The notes: generated by a model not told the origin, from the sequence alone. 64,000 nt of DNA from CAYFMP01 sp964344215 (GCA_964344215.1 CAYFMP010000001.1:70428-134427); one strand, 5' to 3'; counted from the stretch's first letter, positions 35,312-44,142 are shown. Numbers and translations: made by a program.

Positions 35312-36088
35312 ATGCAAGCGCTTCATACAGCGGCAACCGGAATGCTGGCGCAGCAGCAACGCACGGAAGTGATTTCCAACAACCTCGCCAACATGAACAC
35401 CACCGGTTTCCAACGCTCGAAGACCGAGTTCAACGATCTCCTCTATCGAACGGCGCCGCGCCGCGATACGTTCTCCTCGCGGGCCGGCGACATCGTCCCC
35501 GGCGGCGTCCACCTGGGCCGCGGCGTCCAGTTGGCGTCGATCTATCGGATCAACGAGCAGGGCAGCCTCAGGAAGACCGACAACGCATTCGACCTGGCCA
35601 TTCAAGGCCGGGGATTCTTCCAGATCCAACTTCCGAACGGCGCCAACGGCTATACCCGCAACGGCACCTTTCAGCTGGACGCCAACGGACAAATCGTCAC
35701 CAACGACGGCTTTCCGGTTGGACCCGGCGTCAATATCCCGGCCGGCGCCATTGACGTCACCATCAACGCCAACGGCGAGGTTCTGGTCCAGTTCGCGGGC
35801 GAGGCCGAACCGGCCAACGTCGGTGCCCTGCAACTGGCCAACTTCGCCAACGAAGGGGGCCTGAAGGCGGAAGGCGACAACCTGTTCACCGAGACCACCG
35901 AGTCCGGTCCGGCGACGGTATCCAATCCGGGCGCGCCCGGCCTTGGTTCGCTGGTTCAGGGATATGTGGAGACCTCCAACGTCAACCCGATCCAGGAGAT
36001 TGCCGCCCTGATCAAGGCCCAACGCGCCTATGAGATCAATGCCAAGATGATCCAGACGGTCGACCAGATGATGGCGCCGTCGCAATAG
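35312..36088 (+). CDS. flgG: Flagellar distal rod protein FlgG
   Basis: 258 aa (E. coli FlgG is 260). N-terminal rod motif TEVISNNLANMNTTGFQRSK, middle GFFQIQLPNG.NGYTRNGTFQLD, and C-terminal LVQGYVETSNVNPIQEIAALIKAQRAYEIN, the coiled-coil signature of FlgG rather than FlgF. Exported through the flagellar type III system to form the distal rod. The ATG with AAGGACGGAACC is chosen over the longer frame. No other flagellar gene is in the window; it has its own sigma-54 promoter and terminator, so it is transcribed alone here. Confidence 0.92.
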   Translation: MQALHTAATGMLAQQQRTEVISNNLANMNTTGFQRSKTEFNDLLYRTAPRRDTFSSRAGDIVPGGVHLGRGVQLASIYRINEQGSLRKTDNAFDLAIQGRGFFQIQLPNGANGYTRNGTFQLDANGQIVTNDGFPVGPGVNIPAGAIDVTINANGEVLVQFAGEAEPANVGALQLANFANEGGLKAEGDNLFTETTESGPATVSNPGAPGLGSLVQGYVETSNVNPIQEIAALIKAQRAYEINAKMIQTVDQMMAPSQ

Positions 36089-36133
36089 ACCACTCGCCCG
36101 GATTTCAGAAACGTCTCTCCAGGGCCCTTGTCT

Positions 36134-36166
36134 CGGGGGAAGGGAGGGAACCTTCCCCCGCTTTTT
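36134..36166 (+). terminator. Rho-independent terminator of flgG
   Basis: 10-bp perfect stem CGGGGGAAGG/CCTTCCCCCG (36134-36143, 36151-36160), 7-nt loop, then CTTTTT. The tail overlaps the stop of the convergent phosphatase-fold gene. Confidence 0.85.
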
Positions 36167-37013
36167 ATTCGATTTCCAGATGGATGGGTTGGTGGTCGGA
36201 GCCGACCGCCTCGCCGTCGACCCGCATGGCCTTGATGCGGCCGGCCAGGTCAGGCGTCAGAAAGGCGTAATCGAGGCGCAACCAAGTGCCGTCGTCCTCG
36301 CAGGTCAGGCACTCGGCCGCGTCGTTGCCGGCCGCCGCCCAGCCGTCGATCAGCGTGTGCAGGGTCGAGACCCGGCCGTAAATGGGATCGACCTCGCCGC
36401 ACATCATATCGTACTCGGTCGAGTCGTCCTCGAAGTTGAAATCCCCCATCATCACCGCCGAAAACGGCATCGGCGGGGCCAGCGCCGGGTCCTGGGCCGG
36501 TCCCGTTCGCACGCCCCCTTCTGAATGCGGGGCCTGGACGATCTCCAGCAGGCGCTCGCACTGATCCTGTCGCTCGTCGTTGGAGGCGTGGCCGAGATGC
36601 ACGCTATAGACCCGGAGCGGACCTGACGGCGTCTCGACCACTCCTTCGACGGCGGAGCGCTGGATGCTGAGCACGTTCAAGGTCCCGTGCTTCGGCAACA
36701 GGTGATTGCGGTAGCTCAGGATCGGCGTCTTTGAGAGCAGCATGTTGCCGAACTGGCGGCGGCGGTTGTCGGCCGGGCCCTGGCCGGAGGCGTCGTGGAT
36801 ATCGATGCCGGCCCCGAACACCCAGTAGTGGTCCGGGAACAGCGCCGCCAAGGCGGCCGGCTGGTCGCTGTACTGGCCGTCGGCATCGGACCGGCGCACC
36901 ACTTCTTGGAGTGCGACGACGTCGGCGTCGCCGATCTCGGCGGCGATGCGCTCGAGATCGACACGGCCGTCCTTGCCGGTGCCGTATTGAATATTGTAGC
37001 TGACGAAATGCAT
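36165..37013 (-). CDS. Endonuclease/exonuclease/phosphatase family protein
   Basis: 282 aa. Family motifs in order: FVSYNIQYGTGKDG, VALQEV (metal-binding Glu), MMGDFNFE, and SDHQPI near the C-terminus (catalytic Asp-His). It could be a phosphodiesterase on nucleic acid, lipid or inositol phosphate; nothing in the sequence narrows it. No signal peptide. Isolated gene, convergent with flgG. Confidence 0.85.
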   Translation of the reverse strand: MHFVSYNIQYGTGKDGRVDLERIAAEIGDADVVALQEVVRRSDADGQYSDQPAALAALFPDHYWVFGAGIDIHDASGQGPADNRRRQFGNMLLSKTPILSYRNHLLPKHGTLNVLSIQRSAVEGVVETPSGPLRVYSVHLGHASNDERQDQCERLLEIVQAPHSEGGVRTGPAQDPALAPPMPFSAVMMGDFNFEDDSTEYDMMCGEVDPIYGRVSTLHTLIDGWAAAGNDAAECLTCEDDGTWLRLDYAFLTPDLAGRIKAMRVDGEAVGSDHQPIHLEIE

Positions 37014-37121
37014 CTTTCGGTCTTTCCCTAAAACCCACCGGCTCGATCAATTTATGTTATATCCCGGACGCTCCTCGGCTAAAATGCCCTCCCAACAATC
37101 CTCAATTTCGGGACGTCCGCT

Positions 37122-37490
37122 ATGCCTTTCGTTCATCGTGACGCCGACGGCAACATCCTCGCCGTTTATGAGGAATTCATCGAGGGTACCGAGGAGGTGG
37201 TATCCGACGACCCGGCGCTGGTCGCGTTCATCCAACGCAATATCCCCGCTGCCGGCGGCCTCGACGAATGGGCGATGTCGGACTTGGCGCTGGCCCGCGT
37301 CATGGAGGACCTGATCGAGATACTGATGGACAAGAAGGTGATCCTGTTCACCGATTTCCCGGAAGGCGCCCAGGAGAAACTGCGGGCGCGGCGCGGCCTT
37401 CGCAAGCAGGTCAGCTACGTCGACGACCTATTCGGCACCGGCGACGACGACCCCGACGACTTCGGCGGCGGCGAGGGCGGTATCCTGTAG
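37122..37490 (+). CDS. Conserved hypothetical acidic protein
   Basis: 122 aa. Starts MPFVHRDADGNILAVYEE, has ALVAFIQRN, then DLALARVMEDLIEILMDKKVILFTDFPEGAQEKL, and ends in an Asp/Gly-rich tail (GTGDDDPDDFGGGEGG). Proteins of this shape are common in alphaproteobacteria and are sometimes misnamed tryptophan synthase beta-like; no enzyme motif is seen. Function unknown. Confidence 0.75.
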   Translation: MPFVHRDADGNILAVYEEFIEGTEEVVSDDPALVAFIQRNIPAAGGLDEWAMSDLALARVMEDLIEILMDKKVILFTDFPEGAQEKLRARRGLRKQVSYVDDLFGTGDDDPDDFGGGEGGIL

Positions 37491-37517
37491 CGCCCGCCAA
37501 CAGGGAGGAAACGGCGG

Positions 37518-38192
37518 ATGACGAACCCGGCTGCCTTGATTGCCGGCGTCGGCCCCGGACTGGGGGCGGCGCTGGGGCGGCGCTTCGCGGAGGCCGGCAT
37601 GGCGGTCGCCCTGGCTGCGCGCAGCGCCGACAAGGTCGAATCGATCGCCGCCGGCATCGACGGCGCCACCGCGCATGCCTGCGACGTCACCGACGAGGCC
37701 GCCGTCGCCGACCTGATCGCTTCGGTCGAGGCCGAACTGGGCGAGATCGAAGTCGCCGTCCATAACGCCCGAGCAGCACCCGCCCGCGGCTCGGTGCTGG
37801 AGATGGAAACCGGCGACCTCAAGGGCCATTGGGAGATCTCGGCGCTGGGCGGATTCATTTTGGGCCGCGAGGCGGCCCGCGTCATGGCGCCGCGCGGCCG
37901 CGGTTCGATCCTGTTCACCGGCGCCACCGCTTCCTTGCGCGGCGGCGACGGGTTCTTGGCCTTCGCGCAAGGCAAGTTCGCGCTGCGCGCCATCGCCCAG
38001 TCGATGGCCCGCGAACTGGGGCCGAAGGGCATCCACGTCGCGCATTTCGTCATCGACGGCCGCATCGGCGACGGCGACTCGTCGAAGATGGCGCCCGACG
38101 CCATCGCCGAGGTCTACTACCGGACCCACGCCCAGGACCGCAGTTCGTGGGCGCTGGAGGTCGATCTCAGGCCGTTCTCGGAGCGCTTCTGA
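37518..38192 (+). CDS. SDR-like protein with altered catalytic site
   Basis: 224 aa short-chain dehydrogenase fold. Cofactor loop AGVGPGLGAALGRRFAE instead of TGxxxGIG, and HNAR where NNAG is expected. The YxxxK catalytic pair reads FAQGK, so the catalytic Tyr is Phe. The Lys and the rest of the fold remain. Either an atypical reductase or a non-catalytic binding protein. 27 nt after the acidic hypothetical gene, with GGGAGGAAACGG before the ATG. Confidence 0.85.
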   Translation: MTNPAALIAGVGPGLGAALGRRFAEAGMAVALAARSADKVESIAAGIDGATAHACDVTDEAAVADLIASVEAELGEIEVAVHNARAAPARGSVLEMETGDLKGHWEISALGGFILGREAARVMAPRGRGSILFTGATASLRGGDGFLAFAQGKFALRAIAQSMARELGPKGIHVAHFVIDGRIGDGDSSKMAPDAIAEVYYRTHAQDRSSWALEVDLRPFSERF

Positions 38193-38200
38193 CACGGCCC

Positions 38201-38917
38201 TCACGCCCGCAATCTCTCGGCCACCTGCTCGATCGAGCCGGCGACAACGTCCCAGTCCTCTTCCGGCTCCAGGTCCGTGGTCTGCTCGGGGCCGTATTCG
38301 GTCGGGCGCGGCACGAAGGCGGTCTTCATGCCGGCCAAGCGGGCGTGGCGCAGGTCGTCGTTGTGGGCGGCGCACAGCATCACCCTCGCCGCCTCGCCGC
38401 CTAAGAGCTCGACGGCGCCGGCGTAGACCTCGGGGTCCGGCTTGAAATGACGGAAGTTGTCGGCCGACAGGATTGCGTCCCACGGCAGGCCTGCATTGCG
38501 GGCCATGTCGGCCAGCAGGTCGAAGCTGCCGTTCGACAGCGTGCCGACGATGAACTTCGCCTTTAAGCGCGCGATGCCGGCAACGGCGTCGGGCCACGGC
38601 CTCAAGCGCCGCCAGGCGCCGTTGAAGTGGTTGCATTCGTCCTCGTCGAGCCCGTCGATGCCGAACTCGGAGACGATCTCGTCGAGCCGTTCGCGCTGCA
38701 GGACGTCGTTGGTGGTCCACGGCCGCTCGCCGTTGCGGACCCGCTCCATGGCCGGGTGGTAGCCGGCCCGCCAGGCGTTGGCGAAGGCCTCCCAGTCAAT
38801 TCCCTCGATACCCCTGGCGGCGGCCAGGAAACGGCCCTCGTCGGCGATGCTGGAGCGCCAGTCGACGACGGTGCCGTAGACATCGAACAACACGGCCTTG
38901 AGGTCCGCTAGCGCCAT
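38201..38917 (-). CDS. Haloacid dehalogenase, type II (HAD superfamily)
   Basis: 238 aa from the ATG preceded by TAAGGAGATC; an upstream in-frame extension is rejected for lacking a ribosome site. Nucleophile motif LFDVYGTVVDW, TLSNGS, Lys in HFKPDPEVY, and AAHNDDLRHARLAGMKTAFV: the L-2-haloacid dehalogenase type. Hydrolyses 2-haloacids or a related short acid; exact substrate unknown. Confidence 0.88.
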   Translation of the reverse strand: MALADLKAVLFDVYGTVVDWRSSIADEGRFLAAARGIEGIDWEAFANAWRAGYHPAMERVRNGERPWTTNDVLQRERLDEIVSEFGIDGLDEDECNHFNGAWRRLRPWPDAVAGIARLKAKFIVGTLSNGSFDLLADMARNAGLPWDAILSADNFRHFKPDPEVYAGAVELLGGEAARVMLCAAHNDDLRHARLAGMKTAFVPRPTEYGPEQTTDLEPEEDWDVVAGSIEQVAERLRA

Positions 38918-38961
38918 CGTGATCTCCTTATCCATTGCCGGAAATGCGTTTCCGGTGCTTA

Positions 38962-38975
38962 CATAATGCATTATG
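38962..38975. promoter_or_regulatory. Palindrome overlapping a start codon
   Basis: CATAATGCATTATG, a perfect 14-bp palindrome whose last three bases are the ATG of the DUF1194 gene. It lies between two divergent genes. It could be an operator or simply an AT-rich promoter element. Confidence 0.35.
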
Positions 38976-39794
38976 GGACGCCGCCTCGCCGCCGCCAGTC
39001 TTTTCACGCTGGTCCTCGCGTTGGCCGAGCCGGTCCGTGCCGAGCCGGTCGACCTGCAGCTTATCCTGGCGGTCGATATCTCGGGCAGTATCGACGCCGA
39101 GGAAGCGCAGCTGCAGCGCGACGGCTACGTCGCCGCCATCAAGGACGAGCGCGTCGTCGCCGCCATCAAGAGCGGCTACTTGGGCCGCATCGCGCTCGCG
39201 TACGTGCAGTGGGCCGGCGACCATTTCCAGGAGACCGTCATCCCGTGGCGGGTCATCGACGGCATGGAGAGCGCCAAGGCGTTCTCCGAAGAGCTCGAAT
39301 GGGCCGGCTGGGACACCGAGATGTGGACCTCGATCAGCGCCGCCATCGACTACGGCGCGGCGCTGTTCGACAAAAGCCCGCACAACAGCAGACGCCGGAC
39401 GCTCGACATCTCCGGCGACGGCGCCAACAACGACGGCGAGTACATCACCATCGCCCGCGACCGCGCCGTCAGGGCCGGCATCACCATCAACGGGCTGCCG
39501 ATCGTAAACGGCCGGCCCAGCGAGTTCGGCAGCCTGCCGATCGAACACCTGGACTGGTACTACGAGGACTGCGTGATCGGCGGCACCGGCGCCTTCATCA
39601 TCGTCGCCAACGGTTTCGAGGACTTCGCCCGCGCCATCCGCCGCAAGCTGATCCTGGAAATCGCCGGCCGCCAACCGACGAATCCGCCCGGCCAAGATGG
39701 AATCACCCGGCCGCGGCCGATCCCGGCGGCGTCGGAAAAACGCCCGGGCTGCGGCGCCGGCGAGGAGCGCATCCGCAACTTCCTCGATTTCTGA
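38973..39794 (+). CDS. DUF1194 von Willebrand A-like secreted protein
   Basis: 273 aa. Signal peptide at residues 1-23 (LAEPVRA), then LILAVDISGSIDAEEAQLQRDGY, a MIDAS-type metal site (DxSxS) with later T and D in LDISGDGANNDG. Typical DUF1194 length and layout; exported, metal-binding, role unknown. A small membrane protein gene follows 6 nt downstream. Confidence 0.88.
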   Translation: MGRRLAAASLFTLVLALAEPVRAEPVDLQLILAVDISGSIDAEEAQLQRDGYVAAIKDERVVAAIKSGYLGRIALAYVQWAGDHFQETVIPWRVIDGMESAKAFSEELEWAGWDTEMWTSISAAIDYGAALFDKSPHNSRRRTLDISGDGANNDGEYITIARDRAVRAGITINGLPIVNGRPSEFGSLPIEHLDWYYEDCVIGGTGAFIIVANGFEDFARAIRRKLILEIAGRQPTNPPGQDGITRPRPIPAASEKRPGCGAGEERIRNFLDF

Positions 39795-39800
39795 GGCGGC

Positions 39801-39983
39801 ATGTTCGGGAAGATCGGCCGCATGAGCTGGAAATGGTGGGGCGTCCTGTGCCTGGCGTTGATCGCCGCCGCCGAGGCCCGCAACATCGCCGATCCGGACG
39901 AGCTGGTCTCGCAGTGGGCGCTGTTCCTGGCCGGCGTCGCCTGTTTCGGCATGGCGCTTCGCGATTTCGACCGCCGCCGCTGA
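39801..39983 (+). CDS. Small hypothetical membrane protein
   Basis: 60 aa with two short hydrophobic stretches (WWGVLCLALIAAAEA and WALFLAGVACFGMAL) and a basic end DFDRRR. Starts 6 nt after the DUF1194 stop on the same strand with GAGGCGGC before the ATG, so probably co-expressed. No family recognised. Confidence 0.5.
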   Translation: MFGKIGRMSWKWWGVLCLALIAAAEARNIADPDELVSQWALFLAGVACFGMALRDFDRRR

Positions 39984-39997
39984 ACGGCCGACCCGCC

Positions 39998-40759
39998 TCA
40001 CTTCAGCTCGATCACAGCCATCACCATGTCGATGGTGTCCTCGAGGGTGCGATGGACGTCGTGGCGGAACGGCACCGCATGGACGTGGCCTTCGAACAGC
40101 TTGACGATCTCGTCGGTCGAGCGAATGGTGATGACATCGCCGCCTTCCGGAACCTTCGGCGATTCGACGCCGATCGCCACGTAGCCGCCGGGCTTGGCGA
40201 CCCGGATGCATTCGTCGGCCACCTTCTGGATGTCGGTGCTGTAGGTCAGCACCCAGCCGACGAAGACGATGTCGAAACTGTCGTCGTCGTAGGGCATGGC
40301 GTGCATGTCGCCGACATCGACGTATTCGGAATACGAGATGAGGTCGAGGCCGGTGATATTGTTGGGGCTGAAGTCTTCGGCCAGCAGCATGAAGAATTCC
40401 GATTCGGTGCGCGGCCCGACGCACAGCACTTTCAGATCGGCGCGGCAGGAGTAGATGTAATAGATGCTGGTCAAAGCGTTGACGAGCAGTTGCGGGCGCT
40501 GCAGGGTCTGGCGGTGGTCGTCGATGTTGCGGAGCATGTCGGTGTTGTATTCGAGCACGTCCTCGAGGGCCGCTTCGTCGACCTGCTCGGCGATCTCCAT
40601 GTCGTCGACGGAGATCGATTTCAGCCGCGCCATGGTGATGGCGTCGCGGATCGCCGGTACCTTGAGCAGCGCCTGCGGCCGTTGCCGGAAAAAGGCGTCG
40701 ACCTGGGCCTTCATCTCGGGCGGCAGGTTGAGGTTGGTGCGGCTGAGTTTGTCGGCCAT
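39998..40759 (-). CDS. Class I SAM-dependent methyltransferase
   Basis: 253 aa. After an N-terminal helical part, motif I is LKVLCVGPRTESEFFML, motif II-like GLDLISYSEYVDVGDMHAMPYDDDSFDIVFVGWVL, and RVAKPGGYVAIGVESP is motif III. Methylates an unknown acceptor; the N-terminal extension of about 90 residues is not a common recognition domain. Divergent from a 2-oxoglutarate-oxygenase-like gene across 256 nt in which nothing else is seen. Confidence 0.82.
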   Translation of the reverse strand: MADKLSRTNLNLPPEMKAQVDAFFRQRPQALLKVPAIRDAITMARLKSISVDDMEIAEQVDEAALEDVLEYNTDMLRNIDDHRQTLQRPQLLVNALTSIYYIYSCRADLKVLCVGPRTESEFFMLLAEDFSPNNITGLDLISYSEYVDVGDMHAMPYDDDSFDIVFVGWVLTYSTDIQKVADECIRVAKPGGYVAIGVESPKVPEGGDVITIRSTDEIVKLFEGHVHAVPFRHDVHRTLEDTIDMVMAVIELK

Positions 40760-41015
40760 TCGCTCGGTCCTTCCGGCGCTCGGCCGGTTTCGGAAAGGCG
40801 TCGTCGGCGCGGCCTGTCGCGATGCGGAGCCGCCGGCCCAGACTGCCTTGGAAGCCTGAATCGTTCAACAGGAAACCGAGACGCCTGCGCCGCTCCGCAG
40901 CGGCGGCCGCCAACCGACGCCTTGCAATTGATCCGGCGGCGGCGCCCGGCCTACAATCCGAGCAGTCGCCGGGGACTGCGGGCGCGGTCCCCCTAAGGAA
41001 AGTGCGAAACGGCCG

Positions 41016-41831
41016 ATGGGTGAGTTCGTCAGAGACCACGACCGCAGCAACGAGAAGCGGCTGATCGACGACTACGACGTCGAACGCGGCTACGCCCGCG
41101 CCCACGACGAGGCCAGGGCGGCGTTCGCGCGCCTCGACGAGTGCGCGCCTTGTCCGTTGATCGAGCGCGGCTTCCAGAAGTTCGAGAACGTGCTCGGCCG
41201 CGAGCGCTGCCGGGAGTTGATCGCCGCCACCGACGACGGCCTCGACGATTGGATTTCCAACACCAATAAGCGCAACACCGTCGCCGTCATCGAGGAGATC
41301 CTCACCCCCGACATCGACCGCGCCATCATTTCGCACTTCGAAAGCGAATACGTGCCGACCGTCGTCAACTTCACCCGCACCGAGTCCCGCGACGACGGCT
41401 ATTCGAGCCGCTGGCACTGCGACGGCGGCCCCAGCAAGCTCTTGGTGATGATCGTCTATCTGACCGATTCGGAGGCCGACGGCTCGGGCACCACCATGTT
41501 CGTCAAGCGCGCCGCTTCGCAGACCCTGTTCGAGCACGGCTACGTGTTCACCGAGCTCGGCAACCGACTGGACAACGACGGCATGGCGGCGCTGGCCGAT
41601 GAGCTCGGGTTCGACTTCGAGCCGGTCAACCTCGGCACCCGGGCCGGCGACGCGGCATTGTTCGACGCCCGCCACATCATGCACCGCGGCTACTATCCGA
41701 CGGTCGGCGCCCGTTACGACATCAGCGTGGCGTTCATCCCGTTCAAGGAAGACTGGCGGAGCGGCTGCGCGGCGACCTTCTTCCCGCGCATGGGGGGGCC
41801 TTTCGAAAGTTACCCGCCGGTCACCTGGTAG
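41016..41831 (+). CDS. 2OG-Fe(II) oxygenase-like protein
   Basis: 271 aa. Candidate iron facial triad: HCD in SSRWHCDGGPSKLLVMIVYL and the distal His in ARHIMHRGYYP, followed by an Arg-bearing strand (GARYDISVAFIPF). This is the double-stranded beta-helix pattern of Fe(II)/2-oxoglutarate hydroxylases. Substrate unknown. Last GC-rich gene before the restriction-modification island. Confidence 0.7.
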   Translation: MGEFVRDHDRSNEKRLIDDYDVERGYARAHDEARAAFARLDECAPCPLIERGFQKFENVLGRERCRELIAATDDGLDDWISNTNKRNTVAVIEEILTPDIDRAIISHFESEYVPTVVNFTRTESRDDGYSSRWHCDGGPSKLLVMIVYLTDSEADGSGTTMFVKRAASQTLFEHGYVFTELGNRLDNDGMAALADELGFDFEPVNLGTRAGDAALFDARHIMHRGYYPTVGARYDISVAFIPFKEDWRSGCAATFFPRMGGPFESYPPVTW

Positions 41832-41880
41832 GCGGGTCGAAAAGCGGGCGAGGCGGTCCGGGCGCTCGGGCCGCCGCTGA

Positions 41881-41920
41881 AATGTCCGGAAATGTCCTGG
41901 AATGTCCTGAAATGTCCTGT
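41881..41920. repeat. Four tandem decamers AATGTCCNGN
   Basis: AATGTCCGGA, AATGTCCTGG, AATGTCCTGA, AATGTCCTGT directly in tandem: ten-base period, seven bases invariant. Confidence 0.9.
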
Positions 41921-41977
41921 TCGACCGGGGGCCGTTTACGCGTTCCCGGCACGCGCGCCGCCGCCGAAATGACGACA

Positions 41978-42007
41978 AAAGCCGATGAATGCCGATAAAT
42001 GCCGATA
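41978..42007. repeat. Three tandem decamers AATGCCGATA
   Basis: AAAGCCGATG, AATGCCGATA, AATGCCGATA in tandem. Same ten-base period as the tract 60 nt upstream but a different unit, sharing AATG.CC. Confidence 0.85.
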
Positions 42008-42484
42008 TCAATCCGCCTTCGTCCGCGCTTCCCCGATGTTCGCACCGGACCGGGGCGGTCAGGGCACGGGCCTGGGCATGGACGACTGACGGCAACGCGC
42101 ACCTCCTTGAACGGCGATCGCACAAATCCATTTGTGCCGGACGGGCGCGACGCCGACGGCGCCGAAGCGAAACGCGCCACGTCGGCGCATCCACTCCGTC
42201 CGGTCCCTCTCAGGTGAATATCGGCTCCAGGCGCCCTCTCTGCGCCCCGCCCAAGGCGACTAGTATTCTCAGACACGTTGAGAAAAAAGATTATAATCTG
42301 GTTTTATGTAGTAAGTCAAGTACAAAAAAAGAAAATAGTTTGATATGTTATCTTACCTAGTGTTTGATAAAGAGCCCTTTCACAGTCGAGGGAATGAGTA
42401 ACTGAAACTCTCTTAACGGCTAGATGGCGCTGTGAACTGCGTATGATCCCTTGGTTCCGGTGTGCTAGGTTCATATTTGGGGCG

Positions 42485-42922
42485 ATGTATGACGTGACCG
42501 ATACTCTTACTCCATTTGAAAGAAGCGAACGCATGAGTCGGGTTCGTGGCAAGGGAACCAAACCCGAGATGTTGGTTCGTAAACTAGTCTATGGCATGGG
42601 GTATCGGTACAGGCTTCATGCAAACGATCTACCAGGAAAACCAGATATGGTATTCCGATCTCGAAAAGCTGCTATATTTGTCCACGGGTGCTATTGGCAC
42701 CGTCACAAGAACTGTAAGTTAGCGCGACTACCGAAATCGCGACTGGATTTTTGGTTGCCGAAACTGGAAGGAAATCGCGTCCGAGATGAGCAGAACCAAG
42801 CTCTTCTGAAGGAGATGGGGTGGCGATGCCTAGTTGTCTGGGAGTGTGAAACCAAGGACAAGGAAGCTTTAATGAATAAGGTTTCCGAGTTCATGTCTGC
42901 GTGTGGAGGCAACGAACAATGA
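42485..42922 (+). CDS. vsr: Very short patch repair endonuclease Vsr
   Basis: 145 aa from the ATG of MYDVTDTLTPFERSERMS; the longer frame upstream has no family similarity. LPGKPDMVF carries the catalytic Asp (residue 54), and IFVHGCYWHRHKNC holds the zinc-binding Cys/His group. Vsr nicks T:G mismatches that arise from deaminated 5-methylcytosine, so it is the companion of the C5-methyltransferase that follows (ATGA overlap). AT-rich compared with flanks. Confidence 0.93.
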   Translation: MYDVTDTLTPFERSERMSRVRGKGTKPEMLVRKLVYGMGYRYRLHANDLPGKPDMVFRSRKAAIFVHGCYWHRHKNCKLARLPKSRLDFWLPKLEGNRVRDEQNQALLKEMGWRCLVVWECETKDKEALMNKVSEFMSACGGNEQ

Positions 42923-44142
42923 TGTTGAACTCGATTGAGTTGTTTGCGGGTGCGGGGGGCCTTGGCATGGGGGTAGGTCTAGCGGGCTTTAGTCCAAAGG
43001 CCGTGATCGAATGGGATACATGGGCATGCGACACTATTCGCGAAAATATTCAACGTGGCTTTCCCCTGGTAAGGAACTGGCCCTTAATCGAAGACGATGT
43101 ACGCGAGTTTGATTTCGAATCTCTTGAGGACAGGATCGACCTCGTTGTGGGTGGACCGCCTTGCCAACCGTTTTCGCTGGGTGGGAAACATCGCGCGCAT
43201 AATGATGAGCGAGACATGTTTCCAGCTACCGTGGATGCAGTTAGGAGGCTTCGTCCGAAAGCGTTCATCGTGGAGAACGTACGAGGATTAACTAGAGCGG
43301 CGTTCAATAACTACTACCAGTACATATTGCTCCAGTTCACCTACCCCGAGGTTCGCCGCCGAACGAGCGAAACATGGGTACGCCATTTAACGCGACTAGA
43401 AAAGATTGCGACGACAAGAAAAAAACGCGGCCTTACCTATAACGTTGTACATCGGATACTCAACGCGGCCAATTACGGCGTCCCCCAGAAAAGAGATCGG
43501 GTATTCATCGTGGGCTTCAGATCGGATATGGATTCCCGGTGGTCTTTCCCCGATGAAACGCATAGTTTTGAAGCTCTGTTGGAAGATCAATGGGTGACGG
43601 GTGAATATTGGGAAAGGCACCGAATTCCTAAGAAGAAACGGCCCCAAACTCCAGAACGTTACAATAAACGTATCGAAAAAATCCGTCTCACAAACGAACG
43701 ACCCATGGCCGAGTACAAACCATGGCGTACTCTTCGAGACGCTCTTCAAGATGTTCCAGATCCAAGAGAACGAGATTCCCAGAAGCTTTTTCGCAACCAT
43801 CGGTTTCAGGATGGAGCAAGACCCTATCCGGGCCATACCGGAAGTCCACTTGACTTGCCTTCAAAAGCGCTGAAGGCCGGTGATCACGGTGTTCCTGGTG
43901 GCGAGAACATGATGGTTATGGGAGACGGAAGCGTTCGATATTTGACAGTACGGGAGGCCGCGAGGGTGCAGACTTTTCCTGATGGTTACGTTTTTCATGG
44001 CTCTTGGTCGGAAACCATGCGGCAATTAGGTAACGCTGTACCAGTGAAATTGGCTCTGGTCGTTGCGGGAAGCGTAGCCAAGAAACTTCTCGAGCAAGAA
44101 CAACGAGATTTAGAGCGGCTAATTCACGGATTGGCAAAATAA
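42919..44142 (+). CDS. DNA (cytosine-5) methyltransferase of a Type II R-M system
   Basis: 407 aa from the ATG with GGAGG 9 nt upstream. Motif I LFAGAGGLGMG, motif IV GGPPCQPFS with the catalytic Cys, motif VI ENVRG, motif VIII PQKRDRVFIVGF, motif X RQLGNAVPVKLA. Protects the host at the site cut by the adjacent nuclease. Overlaps vsr (ATGA) and the nuclease gene (TAATG). The target site cannot be read, though Eco29kI relatives act on CCGCGG. Confidence 0.93.
   Translation: MMLNSIELFAGAGGLGMGVGLAGFSPKAVIEWDTWACDTIRENIQRGFPLVRNWPLIEDDVREFDFESLEDRIDLVVGGPPCQPFSLGGKHRAHNDERDMFPATVDAVRRLRPKAFIVENVRGLTRAAFNNYYQYILLQFTYPEVRRRTSETWVRHLTRLEKIATTRKKRGLTYNVVHRILNAANYGVPQKRDRVFIVGFRSDMDSRWSFPDETHSFEALLEDQWVTGEYWERHRIPKKKRPQTPERYNKRIEKIRLTNERPMAEYKPWRTLRDALQDVPDPRERDSQKLFRNHRFQDGARPYPGHTGSPLDLPSKALKAGDHGVPGGENMMVMGDGSVRYLTVREAARVQTFPDGYVFHGSWSETMRQLGNAVPVKLALVVAGSVAKKLLEQEQRDLERLIHGLAK

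Larger units (their letters stand above)
41832..42484. other. Non-coding region at left edge of the R-M island
   Basis: 653 nt without a convincing gene. The first 430 nt are GC-rich and hold two decamer repeat tracts. At 42120-42137 GCACAAAT-CC-ATTTGTGC is an 18-bp dyad. Near 42255-42290 the composition changes abruptly to AT-rich, which continues through the three R-M genes. This is taken as the left junction; no integrase, tRNA or target-site duplication was found. Confidence 0.5.

Noticed and set aside
41881..42007. Short regular repeats as a CRISPR array
   Set aside because: Units are 10 bp in direct tandem with no spacers, and no cas genes are near.
38928..42194. 1088-codon minus-strand open frame
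   Set aside because: Runs antisense through DUF1194 and the 2OG-oxygenase-like gene and in another frame through the methyltransferase; Arg/Pro-rich, no domain, explained by high GC.
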